In this document: in pieces, positions 31,616-39,762 of the stretch
How the letters are laid out: each line of letters opens with the position of its first letter
Position numbering within the stretch: the stretch's first letter is position 1
Assembly (NCBI RefSeq): GCF_004297875.1
Contig: NZ_SCSK01000065.1
Location: 1-49,923, forward strand
DNA length: 49,923 nucleotides
Origin: Pandoraea sp.
GTDB lineage: Bacteria; Pseudomonadota; Gammaproteobacteria; Burkholderiales; Burkholderiaceae
Reading direction: 5' to 3'
The notes under the pieces: generated by a model
What the model was told of the DNA's origin: nothing
What the model saw: only the letters and a program-made list of their open reading frames with translations
Database searches by the model: none
Made by a program: the position numbers and the translations under genes

Positions 31616-32650
31616 ATGGCGAAGCAAGTTCAATATCAGATTGCTCTTATAAGGATCGGTGTGGGTAAACAGGCCAATTTCACTGCGTATCTCGATCAAT
31701 TGTGCCGTACCGGCTGGGATAGCCGGATCGTCATGCCCGATGTGCTGGCTGCGTTGCGGATGCTGATCCCATCCAGTGCGGCCGGCTGCCTTTGGCTGGA
31801 TTCGCGCGCCCGGCCCGCGGACTTCTGGCTACCCTCGCTGACCCTGGCGCAGCGTTGCCAATTGGCTACCCGACTGCGCCGGCTCGGTGCGATGGGTGCG
31901 GAACCCGCGGGTGAATCGGATCTCCAGCGTTATCTGTTGGGGCCGGGGGCATTCGGGCATGTGCTGGACATCTGGCTTCAGCGCGAACATCGCGCCCATG
32001 CCGTACTGCTGTTGTTCAGGTCTCCATCGGAAAGCCGCTTCGGTCGGCGCGAGCGCGAACGGGTCGCGCAGTGGCTGCCGCTGCTCACCCAACTGGCCGC
32101 GCCCGAGCGCGCGGTGCCTGTATTTCGCGACAGCGGCACGGATGGCACGCTGGTAATTCGCCACGGACTTCCTCAATGGAGCGACGCGGCCGCCGAGCAA
32201 TTGCTCCAGCAACGACTGCGCTGCGCCCCTGGCGGCGGATGGCTCGATATCGCGCCGGTGGCACGATGCTGCAACGAGTTGGCCGGACTGATCGATCGGG
32301 GTGGAGAGCGCGCCGCGCCCGTCGAGCGGTCGATGACCGTTCCGGGCGGGCGCGTGCGACTGCGTGCCGCGCGGCTGTCGGCCTGCGGCGGGCGGCGCGA
32401 TGCCGCGGTAAGCGTCACCTTGCGCGAACAAATACCAACGGAGCTCTATGTGCTGCGGTGCCTGCGAGATACGACGTTGTCGCCGGCCCAGCGGCGCATC
32501 GCTTGCCGGCTCGCGGCCGGGGCCTCGCGTGACGAAGTGCGGCGCGGTTGCCGCATTGGGGCCGAAACGATGAAAACCCACTTGCGGCAAATTCGCAGCC
32601 GCCTGCACGGTCAGCATGCGGCCGATCTGTTGTCGCTGATCGGCGTCTGA
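31616..32650 (+). CDS. Orphan LuxR-type transcriptional regulator
   Basis: The 344-residue protein ends with a LuxR/GerE-type helix-turn-helix (about residues 285-344, LSPAQRRIACRLAAGASRDEVRRG and ETMKTHLRQIRSRLH). The N-terminal part (residues 15-180) includes YLDQLCRTGWDSRIVMPDVLAALRMLIPSS in pieces and resembles the sensor half of other orphan LuxR proteins of Burkholderia and Ralstonia, which may be GAF-like. No autoinducer-binding or receiver motif was recognised. The ligand and targets are unknown. It interrupts gshA-gshB, so control of glutathione synthesis is a possibility but unproven. Confidence 0.75.
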   Translation: MAKQVQYQIALIRIGVGKQANFTAYLDQLCRTGWDSRIVMPDVLAALRMLIPSSAAGCLWLDSRARPADFWLPSLTLAQRCQLATRLRRLGAMGAEPAGESDLQRYLLGPGAFGHVLDIWLQREHRAHAVLLLFRSPSESRFGRRERERVAQWLPLLTQLAAPERAVPVFRDSGTDGTLVIRHGLPQWSDAAAEQLLQQRLRCAPGGGWLDIAPVARCCNELAGLIDRGGERAAPVERSMTVPGGRVRLRAARLSACGGRRDAAVSVTLREQIPTELYVLRCLRDTTLSPAQRRIACRLAAGASRDEVRRGCRIGAETMKTHLRQIRSRLHGQHAADLLSLIGV

Positions 32651-32680
32651 CGGGGCGCGGCTGGTCTGCTCGGGGGCTCA

Positions 32681-32698
32681 AGCGCACTTGGGTGCGCT
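32681..32698. repeat. 18-bp inverted repeat upstream of gshB
   Basis: AGCGCAC (32681-32687) and GTGCGCT (32692-32698) form a perfect 7-bp inverted repeat with a 4-base spacer. It lies in the position of a -35 relative to the TAAAAT at 32703-32708 and could be an operator. Confidence 0.6.
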
Positions 32699-32702
32699 CG
32701 GC

Positions 32703-32708
32703 TAAAAT
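32703..32708 (+). promoter_or_regulatory. Possible -10 element of gshB
   Basis: TAAAAT matches the -10 consensus in 5 of 6 bases and lies 28 bases before the gshB ATG. No -35 is obvious; the 18-bp inverted repeat takes its place. No Shine-Dalgarno precedes the ATG. Confidence 0.35.
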
Positions 32709-32735
32709 GAAGTTTTCGCTCGTCGCAACTGTGCA

Positions 32736-33674
32736 ATGCATATTCTCTTTATTGCCGACCCGCTCGACCATTTCAAAATCTACAAGGATACGACCTTTGC
32801 GATGATGCGCGAGGCGGCGGCCAGGCAGCACGAAATCTACGCTTGCGGGCCCGGTGATCTGGCATGGCAGGGCAGCCGCGTCGAAGCCCGGGTCACGCAC
32901 ATCCGGCTGACCGGCGACGCCCATGCGTGGTACGAGGAGCTTGAAAGCAAGGTGCTCGCACTGTCGGACTTCGACGCGATCCTGATGCGCAAAGACCCGC
33001 CGTTCGACATGGAGTATGTGACGTCGACGTGGCTGCTGGAGGTGGCGGAGCGTGCCGGCGCCAAGGTCTTTAACAAGCCGCAGGCGATCCGGGATCATTC
33101 CGAGAAAGTCGCGATCGCCGAATTCCCGCAGTTCATGCCGACGACTTTGGTGACGCGGGACGAGAAGCGCTTGCGCGCGTTCCACGCCGAGCATGGCGAC
33201 ATCATTCTCAAGCCGCTCGACGGTATGGGCGGAACCGGTGTCTTTCGCATCACGCCCGAAGGAATGAACCTGGGATCCGTCATCGAGACCCTGAGCGAGA
33301 ATGGACGGCGGTCGGTGATGGCGCAGCGGTTCATCCCCGAAATCAGCGCTGGCGACAAACGCATTCTGGTGATCGCTGGCGAAGTCGTGCCGTACTCGCT
33401 GGCGCGGATCCCTCAGGGCGGCGAAGTGCGCGGCAACCTGGCAGCGGGCGGCTTGGGCAAGGCGCAGCCGCTGACCCCGCGTGATCGCGAGATTGCCCGG
33501 GAACTCGGGCCGCGATTGTGGGCGCGCGGCCTGTTGCTGGTCGGTCTGGATGCAATCGGCGATTACCTGACCGAAATCAATGTGACGAGTCCGACCTGTT
33601 TTCAGGAAATCACGCAACAGACGGGTTTTGATGTCGCTAAGATGTTCATAGATGCTTTGGAGCGGGCCGTCTGA
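32736..33674 (+). CDS. gshB: Glutathione synthase
   Basis: The 312-residue protein has the ATP-grasp fold of GshB: DPLDHFKIYKDTTFAMM near the N-terminus, VFNKPQAIRDHSEKVAIAEFPQFMPTTLVTR in parts, DIILKPLDGMGGTGVFR with the glycine-rich ATP loop, and GLDAIGDYLTEINVTSPTCFQEI with the metal-binding end. It joins gamma-glutamylcysteine to glycine. The start at 32736 fits the family length (about 315). The gene follows the LuxR-type gene by 85 bases. Confidence 0.95.
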   Translation: MHILFIADPLDHFKIYKDTTFAMMREAAARQHEIYACGPGDLAWQGSRVEARVTHIRLTGDAHAWYEELESKVLALSDFDAILMRKDPPFDMEYVTSTWLLEVAERAGAKVFNKPQAIRDHSEKVAIAEFPQFMPTTLVTRDEKRLRAFHAEHGDIILKPLDGMGGTGVFRITPEGMNLGSVIETLSENGRRSVMAQRFIPEISAGDKRILVIAGEVVPYSLARIPQGGEVRGNLAAGGLGKAQPLTPRDREIARELGPRLWARGLLLVGLDAIGDYLTEINVTSPTCFQEITQQTGFDVAKMFIDALERAV

Positions 33675-33824
33675 CCGCGGCTGCCCGCGTCCATCCACCA
33701 TGAAGCCTGGCGAGGCAAAAATCGGGCTTTTGGCCCTGTTACAATGCGTTCCTCGGAAACTTATCGCGGTAAAACATGGCTGCTCACGTCCAGGCGTGAA
33801 CGGACACATGAAGGCCAGGCTGGT

Positions 33825-34235
33825 ATGGCAGGAATCTTAATAGTCGCTCACGCTCCGTACGCTACGGCGCTGCGGGAATGTCTTTCTCACATCTATTGCG
33901 GTTGTCCCTCGCATATTGGCGCGCTCGACGTCGAGGCGGACCAGGATCCGGCTGCCCTGCTGGTTGCCGCCCGTGAACAGGTTCAGGCACTGCGAGAAGA
34001 CAACGGCATGCTGGTGCTTACCGATCTGTTTGGCGCTACGCCATCGAATATCGCGGCGCAGCTCGCGGCGCCGGATGTCCGCGTGTTGGCGGGCGTCAAC
34101 CTGCCGATGCTGATCAAGGCGGTCTGCTATCGCACGGTGCCGCTCGAGACGCTGGTCGATAAGGTGCTGGCCGGGGGCGCGCAGGGTATTTTGCAAGTTG
34201 GGGCGTGCTCCGCGCCGTCCCTTCAATCATCATGA
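33825..34235 (+). CDS. PTS EIIA component, mannose family
   Basis: The 136-residue protein is a mannose-type EIIA domain with the phospho-acceptor His9 in IVAHAPYA and the segment MLVLTDLFGATPSNIAAQLA. No IIB, IIC or IID domains are nearby. In several beta-proteobacteria such solitary EIIA-Man proteins belong to a regulatory PTS without a sugar permease and influence storage and carbon use. The ATG at 33825 fits the domain start; the frame is open upstream but that part has no family sequence. ptsH follows after 9 bases. Confidence 0.87.
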   Translation: MAGILIVAHAPYATALRECLSHIYCGCPSHIGALDVEADQDPAALLVAAREQVQALREDNGMLVLTDLFGATPSNIAAQLAAPDVRVLAGVNLPMLIKAVCYRTVPLETLVDKVLAGGAQGILQVGACSAPSLQSS

Positions 34236-34244
34236 AGTAAATAC

Positions 34245-34514
34245 ATGCTCCGACAAGAAACCAAAATAATCAACAAACTTGGCCTGCATGCGCGTGCATC
34301 GGCAAAGCTCACGCAACTGGCCGCGCGTTTCCAAAGCGAGGTCTGGCTCAGCCGGAACGGGCGTCGTATCAACGCAAAGAGCATTATGGGCGTTATGATG
34401 CTGGCAGCCGGTATTGGGTCCACGATCGAGGTGGAAACCGAGGGCGAGGATGAGGCGCAAGCCATGGACGCCATCCTCCAGCTGATTGCCGATCGATTCG
34501 GCGAAGGGGAATAG
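34245..34514 (+). CDS. ptsH: Phosphocarrier protein HPr
   Basis: The 89-residue protein has the HPr active site GLHARASAK with His15 and Arg17, and the regulatory Ser46 in NAKSIMGVMML. Ser46 is phosphorylated by HPr kinase where that gene exists, as in many beta-proteobacteria, but no hprK is in the window. It shuttles phosphate from EI to EIIA. It lies between EIIA-Man and ptsI, forming one transcription unit. The ribosome binding site is weak. Confidence 0.95.
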   Translation: MLRQETKIINKLGLHARASAKLTQLAARFQSEVWLSRNGRRINAKSIMGVMMLAAGIGSTIEVETEGEDEAQAMDAILQLIADRFGEGE

Positions 34515-34616
34515 GCGAGGCCTTGCGCCGAGCTTGAAATGCCGTTGGCGACTGCCGAAGATCGGGAACGTATCGGCGGTTTCCGGCGCCCACGACAATA
34601 AAATCGGGAGTCCCGC

Positions 34617-36353
34617 GTGTCGTTCACCTTGCATGGAATACCGGTGTCTCAAGGCATCGCCATCGGACGTGCCTACCTGCTTGCCCCAGCCACACTGGAT
34701 GTCCCGCATTACCTGATCGAGTCCTCGCAAGTCGAGAGCGAAATGGCGCGCTTTTACGAGGCGCGGCGTGCCGTGCAGCAGGAACTCGATACGCTCAAGG
34801 CCGAGTTGCCGCCCGATGCACCCGGTGAAATGTCCGCGTTCCTCGATGTTCACTCCCTGATCGTCAACGACGCCATGCTCGCCGACACGGCGCTCGACTT
34901 GATCCGCTCGAGCCATTACAACGCCGAGTGGGCGTTGATGACACAGGTCGAGGCACTGATCGCCCGTTTCGAGGACATCGAGGACGAATACCTGCGGGAA
35001 CGCAAGGCTGATATCGAACAGGTGGCCGACCGCATGCTGAAGGTGCTGGCGGGAGCGCCTGGCATCCGCTCGGTGGCGGTTCAGGCGCCTCGCGATGACA
35101 TGATCGTGGTGGCGCGCGATATCGCGCCGGCCGACATGATGCAGTTCAAGACCCAGGTGTTTCGAGGCTTCGTGACCGATCTGGGCGGCAAGACGTCGCA
35201 TACTGCCATCGTGGCGCGCAGCCTGGGCATTCCTGCGGCCGTGGGGGTGCAGCACGCCAGCCAATTGATCGAGCAGGGCGATCTGATCATTATCGACGGA
35301 GATCAAGGGGTGGTGATCATCGATCCGGCGCCGATGATCCTGGAGGAGTATCGCTACCGCCAAAGCGAAAAGGTGCTCGAACAGCGGCGGCTGCAGCGCT
35401 TGCGCTATTCGCCCGCGCAAACCATCGACGGCACGCCGGTGGCGCTGCTGGCAAACATTGAGTTGCCGGAAGACGCCGAGGCGGCGGTCGCCGCCGGCGC
35501 GGTGGGGGTGGGTTTGTTCCGCAGCGAATTCCTCTTCATGAACCAGGCCGACATGCCGGATGAAGAGGCGCAATTCGAAGCTTACCGCCGCGCGGTTGCC
35601 ACCATGCAGGGGTTGCCGGTGACGATCCGCACGATCGACGTCGGCGCGGATAAAGCGCTGGATAGTCACGAAAGTTACGAGAACGGCGCGAATCCGGCGA
35701 TGGGGCTGCGCGCAATTCGCTGGAGCCTGTCCGAGCCGCGCATGTTTCTGACCCAGTTGCGGGCGCTGCTGCGTGCGTCGGCCCTCGGGCCCGTACGCAT
35801 TTTGTTCCCGATGCTCGCCCATGCCCAGGAAATCGATCAAACACTCGAGCTGGTGCAGGAGGCCAAGCGGCAGTGTGACGCGGCCGGATTGGCTTACGAT
35901 CCGAATATCAAGCTGGGCGCGATGGTCGAGGTGCCGGCGGCGGCGTTGGCGTTGCCCATGTTTCTCAAGCGGCTCGATTTCCTCTCGATCGGCACCAACG
36001 ACTTGATCCAGTACACGCTGGCAATCGATCGCGCCGACAATGCGGTTGCGCATCTTTATGATCCGATGCATCCGGCCGTGCTGCAATTGATTGCGCGCAC
36101 GATTCGGGAGGCCCGAGCCGCCGGCGTGCCGATCGCCGTGTGCGGCGAGATGGCCGGCGACCCGATGCTCACGCGCCTCTTGCTGGGCATGGGGCTGCGC
36201 GAGTTTTCCATGCATCCGAGCCAGATTCTCCAGGTCAAGCAGGAGGTGCTGCGGGCTTATTTGCCGGCGTTGGAGCCGGTAGTCAAGGATGTGCTGGCGG
36301 CCGTCGAGCCGGAGGATCTGCAGGCTGCGCTGACGCGGCTCGCCGCTGTCTAA
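34617..36353 (+). CDS. ptsI: Phosphoenolpyruvate-protein phosphotransferase (enzyme I)
   Basis: The 578-residue protein has the HPr-binding N-terminal domain, the phospho-His site GGKTSHTAIVARSLGIPA with His195, and a PEP-binding barrel with DFLSIGTNDLIQY and the catalytic Cys segment PIAVCGEMAGDP. It takes phosphate from PEP and gives it to HPr. The start is a GTG at 34617 with GGGAG at 34606-34610. The 102-base gap from ptsH is longer than within the rest of the operon. It ends 7 bases before the converging ThiF-type gene. Confidence 0.95.
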   Translation: MSFTLHGIPVSQGIAIGRAYLLAPATLDVPHYLIESSQVESEMARFYEARRAVQQELDTLKAELPPDAPGEMSAFLDVHSLIVNDAMLADTALDLIRSSHYNAEWALMTQVEALIARFEDIEDEYLRERKADIEQVADRMLKVLAGAPGIRSVAVQAPRDDMIVVARDIAPADMMQFKTQVFRGFVTDLGGKTSHTAIVARSLGIPAAVGVQHASQLIEQGDLIIIDGDQGVVIIDPAPMILEEYRYRQSEKVLEQRRLQRLRYSPAQTIDGTPVALLANIELPEDAEAAVAAGAVGVGLFRSEFLFMNQADMPDEEAQFEAYRRAVATMQGLPVTIRTIDVGADKALDSHESYENGANPAMGLRAIRWSLSEPRMFLTQLRALLRASALGPVRILFPMLAHAQEIDQTLELVQEAKRQCDAAGLAYDPNIKLGAMVEVPAAALALPMFLKRLDFLSIGTNDLIQYTLAIDRADNAVAHLYDPMHPAVLQLIARTIREARAAGVPIAVCGEMAGDPMLTRLLLGMGLREFSMHPSQILQVKQEVLRAYLPALEPVVKDVLAAVEPEDLQAALTRLAAV

Positions 36354-36360
36354 CCGCGCC

Positions 36361-37128
36361 TCATTGCGGTGAACGGGCCGGACGGCTCGCGCAGACCGGA
36401 CAGGTCGGATTGGCAGCGCAGCGCATCGTGTTCCACTCCATGGTGCGCGCATCGAGCATCAGCAGTCGCCCCGCCAGCGATACCCCGATCCCGGCAATCA
36501 GCTTGAGCGCCTCGGCCGCCTGCACCGCACCGATGATGCCGACCAGCGGGGCGAACACGCCCATCGTTGCACATTGCTGTTCGGTAAATTCCTGATCGGC
36601 AGGGAAAAGACACTCATAGCAGGGGGAGGCGTTGTCGCGCGGGTCGAACACGCTTACCTGCCCATCGAAACGCAAGGCGGCGCCGGCAACGAGCGGCACT
36701 CCCCGGCTGACGCAGGCCCGATTGGTTGCATGTCGTGTCGCGAAATTGTCGCTGCAGTCGAGCACCACCGAAGCCTCGGCCACCATTTCTTCCAGCACCG
36801 CCTGATCGGCACGCAGCACAACCGCATCGACCTGCACCTCGGGATTGATCAATGCCAGGCGGGCCTGCCCGGATGCCGCCTTGGGTTGGCCGACGCTTTG
36901 CGTGTCATGCAGGATCTGTCGCTGCAGATTGGTCAGATCAACGGTGTCATCATCGAGCAGCGTGAGCTTGCCGACGCCGGATGCGGCCAGGTAAAGGGCT
37001 GCGGGCGAGCCCAGCCCGCCGGCGCCGACGATCACCGCATGGGCGTCCATCAGGCGTTGCTGGCCTTCAATACCGATTTCATCGAGCAGGATATGGCGGG
37101 AGTAACGCAGTAACTGTGAATCGTCCAT
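36361..37128 (-). CDS. ThiF/MoeB/HesA family adenylyltransferase
   Basis: The 255-residue protein has the nucleotide-binding VIVGAGGLGSPAALYLAASGVG, the NLQRQILHDTQSVGQPKA segment, DCSDNFATRH and two CxxC pairs (CYEC and CPVC) that should bind zinc. These are hallmarks of MoeB/ThiF enzymes, which adenylate the C-terminus of MoaD or ThiS sulfur carriers. No moaD or thiS gene is adjacent, so the pathway, molybdopterin or thiamine, is open. A terminator separates it from the upstream ctpA gene. Confidence 0.88.
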   Translation of the reverse strand: MDDSQLLRYSRHILLDEIGIEGQQRLMDAHAVIVGAGGLGSPAALYLAASGVGKLTLLDDDTVDLTNLQRQILHDTQSVGQPKAASGQARLALINPEVQVDAVVLRADQAVLEEMVAEASVVLDCSDNFATRHATNRACVSRGVPLVAGAALRFDGQVSVFDPRDNASPCYECLFPADQEFTEQQCATMGVFAPLVGIIGAVQAAEALKLIAGIGVSLAGRLLMLDARTMEWNTMRCAANPTCPVCASRPARSPQ

Positions 37129-37154
37129 GGATGCGGCGCGATAAAGTGCAGACG

Positions 37155-37189
37155 TAAAAAAGCCGGACCGGCGATTGCCAGGTCCGGCT
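37155..37189 (-). terminator. Reverse-strand terminator of ctpA
   Basis: The perfect 9-bp arms AGCCGGACC (37161-37169) and GGTCCGGCT (37181-37189) are followed on the reverse strand by a run of Ts (37155-37160). It lies 15 bases past the ctpA stop. Confidence 0.85.
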
Positions 37190-37204
37190 ATCAGTGTAAG
37201 TCAA

Positions 37205-38743
37205 TTACTTCTTGCCGGCAGGCGCCTTGCTGGCGGGGGCCGGCGCCGCGGGTGCGGAAGCGCTGCCCGGGGCCTGCGTCGAGGTCGTTGCGTCGGCCGT
37301 TGCAACCGGCGACTTGGAGCGCTGGACCGGCTCGCCCTTCAGTTCGTGCAACGCCTGTTGCAGCATGAAGTCGCCCGGGCTGCCGAAGTCCGGCAGGCGC
37401 GCGTTGCTTTCTTTTTCGAGCTCCGCGGGGGTCTTCTTGGCGTTTTCGATCTCGAGCCGGCGCAGCGCTTCGAGGCGTAATTTCTCGCGTTGCTCGATTT
37501 GCTTCTGCTCGTTCGGGTCCTGCAGGTTGTGCAGGTGATTCGAATAATCGATTTCGCGCGTGGCCAGGATATCGTCCGGATCGCCATTCGCGCTTTGATC
37601 AACCGGAATATCCGGCGTGATGCCGATCGATTGAATCGAGCGCCCGCTCGGCGTGTAGTAGTAAGCCGTGGTCAGGCGCAGCGCTGTGTCCGGCGACAAC
37701 TGGCGCACGGTTTGCACCGAACCCTTGCCGAAGGTCGTTTTGCCCATGATGATCGCGCGCTTGTGATCCTGCAGCGCGCCCGCAGTGATCTCGGAGGCTG
37801 ACGCGGTGTAGGCATTGACCAGCACCACCATCGGCACGGTCTTGAAGATCGCCGGTTCGTCCTTGAGTGGATCTTCGGGGCTGGCGCTCAAGCGATAGTT
37901 GTCGAAGTTTGCACGATAGGTCTGCTTGGCGTCCGCGATCTGGCCGTTGGTGGTGACGACGACCGCATCCGGCTTCAGGAAGGCCGCCGACACGCCGACC
38001 GCCGATTGCAGAATGCCGCCGCCGTTATTGCGCAGGTCGAGCACCAGGCCTTTCAGATGGGGCTGCTCCTTGGCGATTTGCTGAAGGGTCTTGGCGAGAT
38101 CCGGAACGGTGCGCTCCTGGAAGCTCGTGATGCGAACCCACGCATAGCCGGGCGAGACGATCTTGAATTTGACGCTGTGCACTTTGATGATGGCGCGGGT
38201 GATCGTCACCGGGAAGGTCCGCTGGTCAGTCTTGCGATAGATCGTCAGCGTGACCTTGGTGCCGGGCGCGCCGCGCATGTTCTTGACCGCCTGATCCAGC
38301 GACATGCCCCGCACCGGCTTGTCGTTGATGCTGGTGATCAGGTCGCCCGGGCGCAAGCCGGCGCGGAACGCCGGGGTGTCTTCGATGGGGGCGATGATCT
38401 TCACCATGCCGTCTTCCTGGCCGATTTCGATACCCAGGCCGGCAAATTGCCCGTTGGTCTGCTCCTGCAGCTCCTTGTAATCCTTTTTGTCCAGATACGC
38501 GGAGTGCGGATCGAGGCTGGCAACCATGCCCTTGATGGCTGCCGTGATCAGTTTCTTGTCATCGACCGGCTTGACGTATTCCTGCTTGATCTGGCCGAAT
38601 ACCTCGGCAAACAGGCGCAACTGGTCCAGCGGCAAGGGAGCGGGCGCGCTTTGCGCGGATGCCAGCGAAAAAGCCAATGTGGCCGCAATGCCCGTAATCA
38701 GGCCCAGCGTGATAAGGCCGATGTGTTTGAGGTGTTGGCGCAT
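37205..38743 (-). CDS. ctpA: C-terminal processing peptidase (S41 family)
   Basis: The 512-residue protein has a signal peptide or anchor (residues 8-30), a PDZ domain (about 100-175, GLGIEIGQEDGMVKIIAPIEDTPAFRAGLRPGD in parts), and an S41 catalytic core. By alignment to E. coli Tsp the dyad is Ser315 (in ASASEI) and Lys340 (in TFGKGSVQ), with Gln344. It ends in a Lys/Pro/Ala tail. CtpA-type proteases act in the periplasm on cell-wall-related and other proteins. The ATG at 38743 (MRQHLKHIG) fits the signal sequence, although the frame stays open to 38845. The ribosome binding site is weak. Confidence 0.9.
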   Translation of the reverse strand: MRQHLKHIGLITLGLITGIAATLAFSLASAQSAPAPLPLDQLRLFAEVFGQIKQEYVKPVDDKKLITAAIKGMVASLDPHSAYLDKKDYKELQEQTNGQFAGLGIEIGQEDGMVKIIAPIEDTPAFRAGLRPGDLITSINDKPVRGMSLDQAVKNMRGAPGTKVTLTIYRKTDQRTFPVTITRAIIKVHSVKFKIVSPGYAWVRITSFQERTVPDLAKTLQQIAKEQPHLKGLVLDLRNNGGGILQSAVGVSAAFLKPDAVVVTTNGQIADAKQTYRANFDNYRLSASPEDPLKDEPAIFKTVPMVVLVNAYTASASEITAGALQDHKRAIIMGKTTFGKGSVQTVRQLSPDTALRLTTAYYYTPSGRSIQSIGITPDIPVDQSANGDPDDILATREIDYSNHLHNLQDPNEQKQIEQREKLRLEALRRLEIENAKKTPAELEKESNARLPDFGSPGDFMLQQALHELKGEPVQRSKSPVATADATTSTQAPGSASAPAAPAPASKAPAGKK

Positions 38744-38851
38744 AGGGGGATCAATTCCGGTTTGATGGTGCGTCGATAATCGGGAAATCAACGCACAATT
38801 CGCGAAGTATAACCTTTTGCCGGGCCGGCGACGCGGCCTTCGCATTCGACC

Positions 38852-38882
38852 GGCACCCGCGCCGGTGGTTCTCGCGGGTGCC
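38852..38882 (-). repeat. 10-bp inverted repeat downstream of gpmA
   Basis: GGCACCCGCG (38852-38861) and CGCGGGTGCC (38873-38882) are perfect arms around 11 bases, between gpmA and ctpA. No T-run follows on either strand, so it is not a simple intrinsic terminator. Confidence 0.6.
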
Positions 38883-38907
38883 CACGAATCCCAAAAACAG
38901 TGTCAGG

Positions 38908-39654
38908 TTAGCGCGCCTTGCCCTGGCTGGCTACCGATGCCATGGCGCTGGCGATCTCGCCCTGGTTGCCAAGGTATTCGTGGCGCAGCGGTTTGAGATT
39001 CTCGTCCAGTTCGTAGACGATGGGAATGCCGTTCGGGATGTTAAGGTTGACGATGTCCTGATCCGATACGTCGTCCAGATACTTGATCAACGCGCGCAGC
39101 GAGTTGCCGTGGGCGGCAATGACGATGCGCTTGCCCGAGCGGATGGCCGGGGCGATCGATTCATTCCATACCGGCATGACCCGGGCAACGGTATCCTTAA
39201 GGCATTCGGACAGCGGGATTTCTTCACGCTTGAGCCTGGCGTAGCGCGGGTCGCTGCAAGCGTCGCGCGAATCGCCTGCGGTCAGGGCCGGCGGCGGAGT
39301 GTCGTAGCTGCGACGCCACACCAGAACTTGCTGGTCACCATATTTGGCGGCCGTCTCGGCTTTGTCGAGTCCAGTCAGGGCGCCATAATGCCGCTCGTTC
39401 AGGCGCCACGAGTGAACCACCGGAATCCACATCAGATCCATTTCGTCCTGGACGTGCCACAACGTGCGGATGGCGCGCTTGAGCACCGAGGTGTAGGCCA
39501 GATCGAAAACGTAACCGGCTTCCCGCAACAGCTGGCCGGCATGGCGCGCCTCGGTAGCCCCCTTCTCGGTGAGGTCGACGTCGACCCAGCCTGTAAAGCG
39601 GTTTTCCTTGTTCCACAGCGATTCGCCATGACGGATGAGCACGAGTTTGTACAT
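38908..39654 (-). CDS. gpmA: 2,3-bisphosphoglycerate-dependent phosphoglycerate mutase
   Basis: The 248-residue protein has the phosphohistidine motif RHGES at residues 8-12 (His9), LNERHYGALTGLDK, and a C-terminal AAHGNSLRAL segment with the second His. It interconverts 3- and 2-phosphoglycerate in glycolysis. Its length equals the E. coli enzyme. The ATG at 39654 starts with MYKLVLIRHGE, the usual family start. It is divergent from the rhodanese gene. Confidence 0.95.
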   Translation of the reverse strand: MYKLVLIRHGESLWNKENRFTGWVDVDLTEKGATEARHAGQLLREAGYVFDLAYTSVLKRAIRTLWHVQDEMDLMWIPVVHSWRLNERHYGALTGLDKAETAAKYGDQQVLVWRRSYDTPPPALTAGDSRDACSDPRYARLKREEIPLSECLKDTVARVMPVWNESIAPAIRSGKRIVIAAHGNSLRALIKYLDDVSDQDIVNLNIPNGIPIVYELDENLKPLRHEYLGNQGEIASAMASVASQGKAR

Positions 39655-39724
39655 AAGAAGTTCAATTAGAGTAAAAAATCTGTGCGCGCAGCCCGGGACG
39701 ACAGGCACGCCAAACGGATTATTT

Positions 39725-39730
39725 TATAAT
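39725..39730 (+). promoter_or_regulatory. Possible -10 element upstream of the rhodanese gene
   Basis: A perfect TATAAT lies 32 bases before the GTG start of the rhodanese gene. No -35 is recognised at 17 or so bases upstream. Confidence 0.35.
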
Positions 39731-39762
39731 GGTTGGATTATTTTGAATTTTTCGGGTGGTTC

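Noticed and set aside
34230..36452. 740-codon frame antisense to ptsH and ptsI
   Set aside because: ptsI and ptsH are clear on the forward strand. The antisense product is Arg/His/Gln-rich with no signal or domain.
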